A DNA stretch of 64,000 nt from CAWGJF01 sp963715745 (GCA_963715745.1 OY970271.1:2604001-2668000), one strand, 5' to 3'. Counted from the stretch's first letter, positions 44,295 through 53,886 are shown. Translations and numbers: made by a program. The notes: generated by a model not told the origin, from the sequence alone.

Positions 44295-45086
44295 TTATTT
44301 AATAATCGCTTTCTTAGGTTTTTTGACAACAAAAATGAAAAATACAGCAACAAAAACCAGTATTGCTGCACCGAAAATTCTTGTAACATTCATTGTATAT
44401 TTTTGTCCTTCAGTATCATAAGAAAAACAAAATCTCAAAACTTTTGCAATTGTAGGAGTTTCTATTCCCTTACTTGCTTCTAATACCGCCATTTTAAAAT
44501 CGAAAGGTAAAATTCCGAAACCATGACTTTCTGTGTAACCGGGAAAAAGATAACGGCAAATTTTTCCGTCTTTATCTAAAAAGATAAATGAACCTGAATG
44601 AAGAAACTGATCACCTTTTCTTTCAAACCTGAAACCTGCAGCATCTGTTACTTTTTTAATATTGATGCTGTCACCTGTTAAAAACTCCCAATCTTCCGGT
44701 TTGATACTTTTTTCCAATCCTGATACAAATGACTTTTTTTTATCGGCAGCAATCTCTGGTGTTTCCAGATTATCAAAACTTATACAAATTATATTATAAT
44801 CATAACCCGGTTCTAGATCTGATTTATTAATAACTTCTGTTAAAGAAAACAATAACGGGCTGCAAATGCCCGGGCATCTGTAATATACAAAAGCCAGCAC
44901 AGTAGGTTTTCTAATTAAATCCCTGAGAACTACTGTTTCACCTTCATCGTTTTTAAATTGTGCATCTAATGGGATGTAAGAACCAAGTTGTTCATCGATC
45001 CCAACTTTAATTCCATTCTCTGTTGAAAATGAAATTGAACACAAAGCAAAAACTGTTAATAAAATATATATGATTCTATTTATCAT
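44295..45086 (-). CDS. SCO1/SenC family copper chaperone, membrane-anchored
   Basis: 263 residues. A signal peptide (about 1-21) precedes a thioredoxin-like domain with the copper-binding CPGIC (71-75) in FVYYRCPGICSPLL and a conserved His in LHSGSFIF. An extra C-terminal membrane helix (about 235-256, ending KKPKK) tethers it to the membrane. It delivers copper to CuA of subunit II. It sits between the cytochrome gene and coxA in the operon. Confidence 0.94.
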   Translation of the reverse strand: MINRIIYILLTVFALCSISFSTENGIKVGIDEQLGSYIPLDAQFKNDEGETVVLRDLIRKPTVLAFVYYRCPGICSPLLFSLTEVINKSDLEPGYDYNIICISFDNLETPEIAADKKKSFVSGLEKSIKPEDWEFLTGDSINIKKVTDAAGFRFERKGDQFLHSGSFIFLDKDGKICRYLFPGYTESHGFGILPFDFKMAVLEASKGIETPTIAKVLRFCFSYDTEGQKYTMNVTRIFGAAILVFVAVFFIFVVKKPKKAIIK

Positions 45087-45104
45087 ATTCTGAACTCACA
45101 AAAC

Positions 45105-46031
45105 TTAAATCACTTGCTTCAAATATTTATAAAGTTCATCCCATTGTGCAGCTGTAAGATTGAATATTCTTCCGTTAAATCCATTTTGATTTACATTAAC
45201 AGTAACAAAATGTTCAAACAAATTCCTGTTTTCATTCCAGGAATCAGATTTTATTAATGAAGATAATGCAAGTTTGCTATCTGATGTAACATTCTTAAAT
45301 AAAACAGCAGATGAATTCCGGCTTTTATTAATCATTTCATAAACGGAATTCAGTTTATTTATTTTTCCCTGATTTTCTTTCAGTATTAAATCCATAGCTT
45401 CTGCAACAGGGATTTGCGCCGGGATTTCCATTCCTGATGACAGATTATAAGTCTGATCCAACGCTGCCAGATCATCACGCGAATCCTGAGGAGGATTCTG
45501 CATAAAAGTGCTTCTGATATAATGAATTACTGCAAATCTTTCTTTAGGTGGTAAGAAATCGTATGATATCATTGCACTGTTTGGAATTCCTTCCTGTAAT
45601 GTTGTAAACATTCCTGAAATCGTTCTTCCGTTTACCCAGTTTTCATCTTTCGTAAAATTTCTCGGTGCAGGATTTAATCCAACCGACGCAGGTCCGGTTC
45701 CAGTTCCGTTTTCTCCATGGCAACTTGCACAAACTGTAGTAAAAGTTTTTTGCCCTTCTTGTATTAATTGCTGTGTAGGTTTACTAATTTCAAAGACATC
45801 TACTGGCGGAATTGTTCTGGCTTTTTTAACTTCAAGATCTTTTGGTGCCGCTGTTGAATCAGGTATAATTGGAGGAACACTTTGTCTTGCAACCTGATTT
45901 ATATTAGATAAATATATTATACCGATTATTACAATTATGATAAGAATATAAGGGTATATTAATCCAAAAACTGCACCTGGATTACTAGTAAAATCTTTTC
46001 TTATTTTTTGGAATAACTTATTCAATTTCAA
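45105..46031 (-). CDS. Membrane-anchored monohaem cytochrome c of the ACIII/oxidase operon
   Basis: 308 residues. One N-terminal membrane helix (about 21-42) anchors a periplasmic cytochrome c domain with CASCHGENG (C101-H105) and MQNPP as a possible methionine ligand. The C-terminal 110 residues are helical without a second haem. Its location between actF and the SCO gene suggests it shuttles electrons from ACIII to the oxidase. It resembles the class I cytochromes seen in such clusters, but I cannot place it in a named subfamily. It overlaps nothing; gaps on both sides are short (11 and 18 bases). Confidence 0.88.
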   Translation of the reverse strand: MKLNKLFQKIRKDFTSNPGAVFGLIYPYILIIIVIIGIIYLSNINQVARQSVPPIIPDSTAAPKDLEVKKARTIPPVDVFEISKPTQQLIQEGQKTFTTVCASCHGENGTGTGPASVGLNPAPRNFTKDENWVNGRTISGMFTTLQEGIPNSAMISYDFLPPKERFAVIHYIRSTFMQNPPQDSRDDLAALDQTYNLSSGMEIPAQIPVAEAMDLILKENQGKINKLNSVYEMINKSRNSSAVLFKNVTSDSKLALSSLIKSDSWNENRNLFEHFVTVNVNQNGFNGRIFNLTAAQWDELYKYLKQVI

Positions 46032-46042
46032 TTAAAATTAAT

Positions 46043-47233
46043 TTATAAATGAAAATCTAAACCACGTTTTAATTTTGGGTCACCAATCGGAACAAGATTT
46101 TCTTTTTTAGCTTTAAAATTAAATACAAGCAGAACAACTCCAACAACAGAAATTGGAAATACCAAATCAATCCAGCTAAATATATATCCATCTTCCAACG
46201 AAGGAATACCCGGCATAACAAGCCAGAACAAATCAAACAAATGTGCAAATAATAACCAAACAGAAATAAACTTTAGATTTTTTGGATTCATTTTAGATGG
46301 TTGTGAAACCAAAGCGATATACGGAACAAGAAATTGAATTACAATTAATCCAATTGAAAATATTGCCCAGGTTCCATGCCATTTTTGTATAAACCAAAAA
46401 GACTCTTCCGGAAGATTGGCATACCATATTAGCAGGAATTGCGAGAAAGCTATGTAAGCCCAGAAGTTAACAAATGCAAACATCAACCCACCTAAACTGT
46501 AAAGGTGATCATTTGTAATTCTTGGATGCAAATATCCTTTTTCTTTTAATAATACTGTCGCTAGAGTTACAGCAGCCAGTGCAGCAACTACTGACCCTGA
46601 GAAAAAATAAACACCAAAAATTGTGGAAAACCAATGAGGTGTAATGCTCATTAGAAAATCAACTGAAGTCAATGTAATTGTAACAGCAAACACAGGCATA
46701 AAAATAGCAGATAGTTTTATATTCCTTTTTGTAAGCAACTGATCTCCGGATGTATCTTGCTTTTTAGAATTTTTCGTAAACAGATAATAAAACAATGACC
46801 ATATCCCAATAAAAAGAAATACTCTTATGATGAAAAATGGAATATTTAAATAAGGTGCCTTACCTTGTAAAACTTTATCTTCTGCAACTGCATCAGCATG
46901 TGACCAGTGAAAAATGTCATGAATATTAAACAACAGCGGAATTACAAGTATTGCAAGAAACGGAACAATCGCTGCAAAGAATTCAACAACTCGCCTTATT
47001 GGAACGCTCCAATCAGCATTAGCAACATACTCAAGTGCAATCAGGAATAACGCTCCAACTCCAATGCTGATTAAAAAAGCATAGGAAAGAAGATAATTAA
47101 AAACTGCTCTTGTATGATCGACAAAAAAGCTTAATACTCCTAGGGCAATTCCAATTAATAGCAAACCTAAACCCAGCTTGGAGAGAGTTCCCGGTAATTC
47201 CTTTTTTTGATATTTTATTTCAGTTTCCTGCAT
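46043..47233 (-). CDS. actF: Alternative complex III subunit F (membrane protein)
   Basis: 396 residues, about ten helices. It matches the ActF (quinol:cytochrome c oxidoreductase, NrfD-like) type by its position and motifs (FFVDHTRAVFNYLLSYAFLISIGVGALF, HWFSTIFGVYFFSGSVVAALAAVTL and LFDLFWLVMPGIP). It belongs to the membrane part of the complex with ActC. It overlaps the end of the ActD-ActE fusion gene by 14 bases, so translation is probably coupled. Confidence 0.9.
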   Translation of the reverse strand: MQETEIKYQKKELPGTLSKLGLGLLLIGIALGVLSFFVDHTRAVFNYLLSYAFLISIGVGALFLIALEYVANADWSVPIRRVVEFFAAIVPFLAILVIPLLFNIHDIFHWSHADAVAEDKVLQGKAPYLNIPFFIIRVFLFIGIWSLFYYLFTKNSKKQDTSGDQLLTKRNIKLSAIFMPVFAVTITLTSVDFLMSITPHWFSTIFGVYFFSGSVVAALAAVTLATVLLKEKGYLHPRITNDHLYSLGGLMFAFVNFWAYIAFSQFLLIWYANLPEESFWFIQKWHGTWAIFSIGLIVIQFLVPYIALVSQPSKMNPKNLKFISVWLLFAHLFDLFWLVMPGIPSLEDGYIFSWIDLVFPISVVGVVLLVFNFKAKKENLVPIGDPKLKRGLDFHL

Positions 47234-48383
47234 TTGAATTTTTCTCCAGGTTTAACTGTGCAACATCAGAATCTGTTGCATTTTTTGCTCTTTGTAAAAC
47301 TCTTATATAATTAATAATTGCCCATCTTTCTTCCCGGGTTACCTGTGAAGCATAAGATGGCATTGCATTTTGTCCATTCGTTATAATATGATAAATCATT
47401 CCATCGCTAAATTCTCTTGCTCTTGTAGAATGCAAAGTTGGCGGGTTAGGAAACTGTCCATTCAATCTGCTATCACCATCAGCATAATTTCCATGACAAG
47501 GACTACAAAATGTTAAAAATTTTCTTTTGCCTAATTCAAGATTTTCTTTAGTTGGTAAATACGGATTTGATAAAAACTCTTTCGGTTCTTTTTCACCCAT
47601 ATATGGATAAGGTAAAAAACCTCTGGCTACGGTTCCTTCAACAGGCAATCTCATCCCTCTTTCATCAGCAAAAAAATCATTTCTTGATTGTGGAATAATT
47701 TTGGCCTGTTCATCCATCCAGTTGTAAGGAACCATATACATAAATTTATTAAGTGTAAAATATGTCGCTCCTGAAACAATGGCAGCAACAATAATTAAAA
47801 ACATTATAAATCTTGGTTCAAAAACTTTAGTGGATTGCTTCTCAGGAAAATAAATTACTTCAGTGTGAACCGCTCCTAGTGAATTGAAAAAGCTTCTGAT
47901 TTTATCCTCATCAAATTTCGGGTCAGCAGCTTCTATAATAACACCATAATGATCAACAGAAACTTTTTTAATATAATCAGTGTCGTGAATAGGATGTGTA
48001 TTTCTTGGCAAACCAAAAAACAATGCAAACATTGAAATGACTGTAAATACCGTTCCCAGTAATACAGTAACTTCAAAAGTTACCGGAATAAATGATGGCA
48101 AAGCAAAAAATGGTTTTCCACCTATCACAAGCGGATAATCAACTGACATTGTCCACCACATAAACAATAGTGCAATGGTAGTTCCGCTAAGCCCAAAAAA
48201 CAAGGTAACAAAACCAAGTCTGGATGGTTTCATTCCCATTGCTTTATCCATACCGTGAACCGGGTATGGAGTATTAACATCCCATTTTGTAAAACCTTCA
48301 CTGTTAACTTTTTTAGCAGCAGCAATTATTGAATTTGGATCTTTAAAAAGTGCAGCTAATCCGTAAATCTTTTTGTCACTCAT
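47220..48383 (-). CDS. Fusion of ActD (DUF3341) and ActE (monohaem cytochrome c)
   Basis: 387 residues. Residues 1-180 are ActD: IYGLAALFKDPNSIIAAAKKV, two hydrophobic segments (about 56-80 and 99-124), then a ferredoxin-like end (GVIIEAADPKFDEDKIRSFF). A linker and another membrane helix (191-212) lead into ActE, with NWMDEQAKIIPQSRN and CSPCHG (haem C293-H297) and the MPSYASQV methionine. In Rhodothermus-type complexes ActD and ActE are separate genes; here they are one frame without a stop. The fusion keeps the cytochrome at the membrane. Overlap by one base with actC and 14 bases with actF. Confidence 0.92.
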   Translation of the reverse strand: MSDKKIYGLAALFKDPNSIIAAAKKVNSEGFTKWDVNTPYPVHGMDKAMGMKPSRLGFVTLFFGLSGTTIALLFMWWTMSVDYPLVIGGKPFFALPSFIPVTFEVTVLLGTVFTVISMFALFFGLPRNTHPIHDTDYIKKVSVDHYGVIIEAADPKFDEDKIRSFFNSLGAVHTEVIYFPEKQSTKVFEPRFIMFLIIVAAIVSGATYFTLNKFMYMVPYNWMDEQAKIIPQSRNDFFADERGMRLPVEGTVARGFLPYPYMGEKEPKEFLSNPYLPTKENLELGKRKFLTFCSPCHGNYADGDSRLNGQFPNPPTLHSTRAREFSDGMIYHIITNGQNAMPSYASQVTREERWAIINYIRVLQRAKNATDSDVAQLNLEKNSNAGN

Positions 48384-49753
48384 TACTCGTGACCTCCGAT
48401 GTGAGCAGGCTGTGCACCTTCATTCACACCTTTAATTTCTGCAATAGAAACAACAGGTAAAGCTTTTGTAAATAAAATTACTAATGTGAAAAACAGTCCG
48501 AAACTTCCGATCAAAATTCCGGCATCATAAATTGTCGGAATAAACATTCCCCAGCTTGAAGGGAGAAAATCTCTGTGCAAAGAAGTAACAACAATTACAA
48601 ATCTCTCGAACCACATTCCGACATTCACTAATATTACAATTACCATCATTGCCGGCACAGATCTTCTTATTTTCTTGAACCAGAATAATTGCGGGAAGAG
48701 AACATTACAAGAAACCATTACCCAATACGACCAGGCATATGGACCAAATGCACGATTTATGAAAATAAATTGTTCGACCTGAACGCCGCTGTACCAGGAA
48801 ATAAAAAATTCCATCGCATATGAATATCCAACCATCATACTCGTTGCAATAATCACCTTATTCATTTTTTCAAGGTGATCCATCGTAATCAAATTTTCCA
48901 AATTAAAAATTTTACGAACAACAACCAGAACAGTTACTACCATTGCAAATCCAGAGAAAATAGCTCCGGCAACAAAGTATGGTGGGAAAATTGTTGAATG
49001 CCACCCGGGTAGAATAGAAACAGCAAAGTCAAAACTTACAATTGTGTGAACAGACAAAACAAGCGGTGTTGCAAAACCGGCAAGTATAACATAAGCTTTT
49101 TCATAATGCTGCCAGTGCCTGTTGGAATGTCTCCATCCAAGACTGAAGATCGAGTAAATTACTTTTTTAATTTTCGAAACTGTTCTGTCTCTTAATGTAG
49201 CGAAATCAGGAATTAGACCAACATACCAGAAAACAAGTGAAACAGTAAAGTATGTTGAGACAGCAAATACATCCCAAATAAGTGGTGAATTAAAATTAAT
49301 CCAGAGGTTGTGCTGGTTTGGATATGGAAATAAATAACCACCTAGCCACGGTCTCCCTACATGTATTGCTGGAAACAATGCTGCACAAATAACTGCAAAA
49401 ATGGTCATTGCTTCTGCAAATCGCGCAATTCCATTTCTCCATTTTTGTCTGAGTAAAAATAATATTGCAGAAATAAGCGTTCCGGCATGACCAATACCAA
49501 CCCAAAACACAAAATTTACAATTGGAAATCCCCAACCGACCGGCTGATTATTTCCCCACAACCCAACTCCATAATAGAAAGAAAGTGCAAGACAAATTGC
49601 TCCGAAGAGCAATGCTGATCCGGAAATAGATAACGCTATGTAAAACTTTTTATCAGGTTTTGTATCGAGTGGCCTTGCAACCATTTCCTCGATCTGAGCA
49701 AATGATAATCTGCCTTCAACAACCGGAGTCTCAACAGAATAATCAACTTCCAC
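48383..49753 (-). CDS. actC: Alternative complex III subunit C (NrfD-like quinol-binding membrane protein)
   Basis: 456 residues with about ten hydrophobic segments. NrfD/PsrC-type features are clear: NFVFWVGIGHAGTLISAILFLLRQ, HVGRPWLGGYLFPYPN, PLVLSVHTIVSFDFAVSILPGWHST and NVGMWFERFVIVVTSLHRDFLP. It carries the quinol site and passes electrons to the iron-sulphur clusters of ActB. It overlaps actB and the actDE fusion by one base each. Confidence 0.95.
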   Translation of the reverse strand: MEVDYSVETPVVEGRLSFAQIEEMVARPLDTKPDKKFYIALSISGSALLFGAICLALSFYYGVGLWGNNQPVGWGFPIVNFVFWVGIGHAGTLISAILFLLRQKWRNGIARFAEAMTIFAVICAALFPAIHVGRPWLGGYLFPYPNQHNLWINFNSPLIWDVFAVSTYFTVSLVFWYVGLIPDFATLRDRTVSKIKKVIYSIFSLGWRHSNRHWQHYEKAYVILAGFATPLVLSVHTIVSFDFAVSILPGWHSTIFPPYFVAGAIFSGFAMVVTVLVVVRKIFNLENLITMDHLEKMNKVIIATSMMVGYSYAMEFFISWYSGVQVEQFIFINRAFGPYAWSYWVMVSCNVLFPQLFWFKKIRRSVPAMMVIVILVNVGMWFERFVIVVTSLHRDFLPSSWGMFIPTIYDAGILIGSFGLFFTLVILFTKALPVVSIAEIKGVNEGAQPAHIGGHE

Positions 49754-52700
49754 TAAACATCCTCCGAATGAGTATTTCTGAGTTTGGCAAAATATGTAAC
49801 ATTGGGTGCAACATTTAATTCCTCAAGTACATAATAACCTAATTCGTGATTTCTGTATTTATGAAATTCACTTTCATTATCATTAATATCTCCAAAATTA
49901 ATTGCATTACTTGCACAGGCTTCCTGACATGCAGTTTTTACATCAGTACCTTTAATTTTCCTGTTTTCTCTAACTGCATCAGAACGAGCTTCAGAAATTC
50001 TTTGAATACAGAAAGTACATTTTTCCATAACTCCTCTGGAGCGGACTGTAACTTCAGGATTGGCAAGTAACGCAAAAACGGGTTCTTCCTGGTATTGATC
50101 ACGAAAATGATCTCTGAAATTAAAGAAATTAAATCTTCTGACTTTATAAGGACAGTTATTCGAACAATATCTTGTTCCAACACACCTATTATAAATCATC
50201 TGGTTAAGTCCATCCGGGCTGTGAGTTGTTGCAGCTACCGGACAAACATTTTCACAAGGTGCATTATCACAATGCTGACAAAGCATTGGCTGGTTAACTA
50301 CTTTTGGTTCTTCCGGAGGACCTGAATAATATCTATCAATTCTTATCCATTGCATTTCCCGCCCTTTATCAACCTGATCCTTTCCAACAATAGGAATGTT
50401 GTTTTCAACATTGCAGGCAACTACACATTCTCCGCATCCGGTACACTTATTTAAATCAATTGACATTCCCCACTTAACATCCGGATAAGGAATTGGAGGA
50501 TTGACACTTAATTTTTCTTCTTCCTCCTCAGATTTCAGGAACTCAGGATTTTTCAAATACTCTTCAACTGTTCCTTCACGAATTATTCCCCTTTTCTTCG
50601 GAAGATCTTTTTTTATTCCTGTATCAAAGTCGTATACTTTTTGAGCGGCAACAAGCTTATAGTAATCACCTGTTTTAATAATTTCAACTCCGCTGAATAA
50701 CATATTAAAAAGAGAATCTGAAGATTTAAGCAATATATTAGAATTGAATCCGACGTTAGAACCAACTATTCCGGCATTTCTTCTTCCATATCCCAGATCC
50801 ACAACTATTGTTTGATCTGCTAGCCCCGGCTGAACTAATGCAGGAATTTTGAAACTAGTTTCGCCAGATTTTATTTCTATTACATCAGAATCACTAACTC
50901 CAAGTTCATCAGCTGATTTTGGAGAGATGGCTGCATAATTATCCCAGGTTATTTTACTAACCGGATGAGGAAGTTCCTGAAGCCAGCCATTGTTTGCAAA
51001 TCTTCCATCTCTTAATGAGTAACTTTCTTTAAGCTGTAGTGCAAATCCGTTTGTTCGGTTTATGCTTTTTAATTCATTTAATGCTGATGAATTAAATAAT
51101 AAAGAACCATTTGATTTTTCATTTGTATGGGTGACTCCATCATGAAGTGCCCCTAACCAAAATTGTTTGAATGGCAGAGTTGATACCGTTGAAGAATAAA
51201 TATTCTTCTTCCAGTTATCCATTAAATACTGGTGATATATTTTATCACTGTAAGCATCCTGATGTCCGACAATCCAGGTAAGCAGAATTGCTTCGGGTTG
51301 GCGGGTATCATACAATGGGGCAATCACGGGCTGTTGAAGTGAATAGAAACCAATGCGATTATGTGCATCTCCCCACGACTCCAACATATGGTGCGATGGT
51401 AAAACAAAATTTCCAACCTGGGAAGTTTCAGATTCAGTTTCAGTAACTGTAACAACAGTTTTAACATTTGCCAATGAATTTTCATAATCAATATCCTTTG
51501 GCAAATTATAAACAGGATTTGTATTTAAATGAATAACAGTTCCGACTGAATTGTTTTTCATTTTTGAAACAAGATTTTTAAATTCCTGTGCAGATGTTAA
51601 AGAGTTGTACTCAATCTTTGATTTTTCCAGATCGTAAAGGTTAGAATTTCCAAGTAAATCATTTAAATAATTTACAATAATGTGTACTGATTCAGGTAAA
51701 TGATTACCAGCATAAATAAGAGCATTTCCTTTATTTTTAACTAAATCATTTACAATAGCAATTAGTGTTTTTAAATCTAAATGATATTCATCACTTATTG
51801 ATTTAAGTGTATAACCACCGGTATTTATACCTAAATTAATCCCACTTTTAGAAGATATATCATATGCTAAAGCAAGAACAAATTTGTGTTGCTCATCAGG
51901 TCGAAGTCTTAACCTGTAGTCAGCATTCATTCCGGTAATGGTAAGATTACCTTCAACAACATAAAGCCTGTTGAAAGTTTTACTCATTACATCTCTTCCT
52001 TCAGAAAATAATCTTGCATTTTCAATTTTATTTTCAGATTCACCAAGAAAATCTCCATCGAGCGAAACAATCACTTTTGCTTTGTTCCATTTTATTGCAG
52101 GGAATAAACCTGAACCATAACATTTTTTCCAGACTCTGTTACGGGTCTCCTGCCAGGATTGATCAAAGCTATAAATTTTTGTTGAAGGATATTTTGATTT
52201 GAAGTCTCCTAATACTTTGAAGAAAGTCGGAGAGGTGATTTTGTCTGTTACAATTGCAATTTCTTTATTGTCTGAATTACTCAAAGCATCAATAATTTCT
52301 TTATCAGCATCTTTCCAATTATAATCAACAAAACGATTACCCAATTTCTTTTTAGGATTTTTTAATCTGTCGGGACTGTACAGATCCATAATACTTGCCT
52401 GACCCTGTGCACAAATTTTTCCCTTAGAAACCGGATGATCAGGATTTCCATCTAGTTTAATTGGTCGACCTTCACGGGTTTTAATCAATATTCCACAGGA
52501 ATTTGGACAGGCAGTACACGTCGATGCATAATAATTTGGCCTTCCAACAGTAATCTCTTCAGGTTTCTTATTGTATGGAATGATATCACCTTCATCTCGG
52601 TAGTCTGTGCAGGCAGTCCCTGCTAAAGCAGCAGAAGCTCCAAGAAGTGCAAGAAATTTTCTTCTTGAAAGTGATGACATATCCGAAGTACTAAAATCAT

Positions 52701-52839
52701 CAGTAACACCTTCTGCAAATTCATTTTTACTTGCTTTTAAAAATTTCGGATCGTTGTGAAGCTCTTCAAAAGTACGCCAATAATCCGGATCAGGATTTTG
52801 TTCTGAAGAATTTATTTTTTCATCTTTATAATCAGACAT
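49753..52839 (-). CDS. actB: Alternative complex III subunit B (molybdopterin-oxidoreductase-like / iron-sulphur protein)
   Basis: 1,028 residues. A twin-arginine signal lies at about 58-78 (SRRKFLALLG...), after a hydrophilic 57-residue extension, so export would be by Tat. Residues about 100-720 are a molybdopterin-type fold with the N-terminal Cys motif CTACPNSCGILI, but ACIII B subunits hold no molybdenum. The last 260 residues are a ferredoxin-like domain with four Cys clusters, including CTGCGECVVACN, CQHCDNAPCENVCP, CVGTRYCSNNCP and CTFCIQRI. It links quinol oxidation in ActC to the pentahaem ActA. Its start overlaps the small gene at 52832-53011. Confidence 0.95.
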   Translation of the reverse strand: MSDYKDEKINSSEQNPDPDYWRTFEELHNDPKFLKASKNEFAEGVTDDFSTSDMSSLSRRKFLALLGASAALAGTACTDYRDEGDIIPYNKKPEEITVGRPNYYASTCTACPNSCGILIKTREGRPIKLDGNPDHPVSKGKICAQGQASIMDLYSPDRLKNPKKKLGNRFVDYNWKDADKEIIDALSNSDNKEIAIVTDKITSPTFFKVLGDFKSKYPSTKIYSFDQSWQETRNRVWKKCYGSGLFPAIKWNKAKVIVSLDGDFLGESENKIENARLFSEGRDVMSKTFNRLYVVEGNLTITGMNADYRLRLRPDEQHKFVLALAYDISSKSGINLGINTGGYTLKSISDEYHLDLKTLIAIVNDLVKNKGNALIYAGNHLPESVHIIVNYLNDLLGNSNLYDLEKSKIEYNSLTSAQEFKNLVSKMKNNSVGTVIHLNTNPVYNLPKDIDYENSLANVKTVVTVTETESETSQVGNFVLPSHHMLESWGDAHNRIGFYSLQQPVIAPLYDTRQPEAILLTWIVGHQDAYSDKIYHQYLMDNWKKNIYSSTVSTLPFKQFWLGALHDGVTHTNEKSNGSLLFNSSALNELKSINRTNGFALQLKESYSLRDGRFANNGWLQELPHPVSKITWDNYAAISPKSADELGVSDSDVIEIKSGETSFKIPALVQPGLADQTIVVDLGYGRRNAGIVGSNVGFNSNILLKSSDSLFNMLFSGVEIIKTGDYYKLVAAQKVYDFDTGIKKDLPKKRGIIREGTVEEYLKNPEFLKSEEEEEKLSVNPPIPYPDVKWGMSIDLNKCTGCGECVVACNVENNIPIVGKDQVDKGREMQWIRIDRYYSGPPEEPKVVNQPMLCQHCDNAPCENVCPVAATTHSPDGLNQMIYNRCVGTRYCSNNCPYKVRRFNFFNFRDHFRDQYQEEPVFALLANPEVTVRSRGVMEKCTFCIQRISEARSDAVRENRKIKGTDVKTACQEACASNAINFGDINDNESEFHKYRNHELGYYVLEELNVAPNVTYFAKLRNTHSEDV

Positions 52840-53011
52840 TCTCTTTACCCGGTTTTTCTCTTCTTACAGCGAGAGGATTAATTTTTACTGAAACTTCAGC
52901 TGATTTATTATTCAATATTTTATTAAAAAAAGGAATTTTCGGAAATGATTTAGTAATCAGGTAACCGATAGCTGCAATTCCGATTGATGAAAAAAATTTT
53001 TTTCTGTTCAT
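52832..53011 (-). CDS. Small 59-residue protein between actA and actB
   Basis: An ATG-to-TGA frame of 59 codons fills the gap between actA and actB and overlaps the actB start by 8 bases. The N-terminus (MNRKKFFSSIGIAAIGYLIT) has a basic start and a hydrophobic helix; the C-terminal half (VSVKINPLAVRREKPG) is basic. It looks like a small membrane-anchored or Tat-like peptide. The tight overlap with actB and its position inside the operon argue that it is a real gene. I know of no named family for it. Confidence 0.7.
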   Translation of the reverse strand: MNRKKFFSSIGIAAIGYLITKSFPKIPFFNKILNNKSAEVSVKINPLAVRREKPGKENV

Positions 53012-53025
53012 TTAATTAATTTTAA

Positions 53026-53595
53026 TTATCTGTGACATGCGAAACAATATTCAGGTCCGTTTTTGACATCTTTTAAATAGGGAAGATTATCGTGAGCGTT
53101 TCTGTGGCACTTTAAACAATTTGACATTGTAAATGAATTCATTTGTGCAACTTTTTCCATTTGTTTAATTTCTCCGTGGCATGAAATGCAATCTATTCCC
53201 TTATTAATATGTATACTATGATTGAAATAAACGTAATCCGGAACTCTATGGATTCTCTTCCATTCAAGTGCTTTTGCTTGATTATAATAATCGGTTAATT
53301 TTTGAATTTCTGGTTTATCTTTTCTTGCAACAGAATGACAATTCATACAAGTAGCAAGTGGCGGAACCATAGCGACTCTCGATTTTTCAACACCAACATG
53401 ACAATACTGGCAATCTATTTTCATATCACCTGCATGCAACTTGTGTGAATAATTTATAGGTTGATCTGGCTTATAACCCACACCATCTCTTTCAGCTCTT
53501 GAAGCAAAATAAGTCAAAGCAAATGAACTCAAGATCACAAAGATGGTGACTGGTAAACGGTTTCTGAGTATGTAATCTAAATTAAGCTTTGGCAT
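53026..53595 (-). CDS. actA: Alternative complex III subunit A (pentahaem cytochrome c)
   Basis: 189 residues. It has an N-terminal membrane helix (about 14-32) and exactly five CxxCH haem motifs: CQYCH, CMNCH, CISCH, CLKCH and CFACH. This number and size match the ActA pentahaem cytochrome. It is the first gene of the operon and sits at the periplasmic face, where it accepts electrons from ActB. The 14-base gap to the small gene suggests joint translation. Confidence 0.95.
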   Translation of the reverse strand: MPKLNLDYILRNRLPVTIFVILSSFALTYFASRAERDGVGYKPDQPINYSHKLHAGDMKIDCQYCHVGVEKSRVAMVPPLATCMNCHSVARKDKPEIQKLTDYYNQAKALEWKRIHRVPDYVYFNHSIHINKGIDCISCHGEIKQMEKVAQMNSFTMSNCLKCHRNAHDNLPYLKDVKNGPEYCFACHR

Positions 53596-53713
53596 TTATT
53601 CCCCTTTTAGCAGGGATTTTTGGTAAGTCAATGCTATTTCCTGACAGCAGTATATACAACTATCGTACTCTGAAAACTAATTTTTTTAATAAAATGAATA
53701 TTTGGAAACGCCC

Positions 53714-53751
53714 ATCACCTTATTAACATCTGGCTATAAATATAAGGTGAT
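53714..53751. promoter_or_regulatory. Inverted repeat upstream of the ACIII operon
   Basis: Perfect 10-bp arms ATCACCTTAT (53714-53723) and ATAAGGTGAT (53742-53751) enclose 18 bases, about 120-155 bases before the actA start. There is no T-run, so it is not a terminator. It is the only striking element in the 291-base gap and may be an operator or a 5' leader hairpin. Confidence 0.5.
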
Positions 53752-53778
53752 TAAAGAAATAATATTTGAAGTGTAAAA

Positions 53779-53805
53779 ATTATAAAAATGGTAACTTAAA
53801 GCAAA
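53779..53805 (-). promoter_or_regulatory. Possible promoter of the ACIII/oxidase operon
   Basis: On the minus strand TTTGCT and TATAAT are separated by 15 bases, just upstream of the inverted repeat at 53714-53751. Spacing is short for a standard or Bacteroidota-type promoter and AT-rich DNA gives such matches by chance. Confidence 0.25.
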
Positions 53806-53886
53806 CATTCGATCAATTATTTTTAATTACCAAACAATAAAATTTCTTATGTAAATAATTGCACAAAAATATATGATATAATAAAC

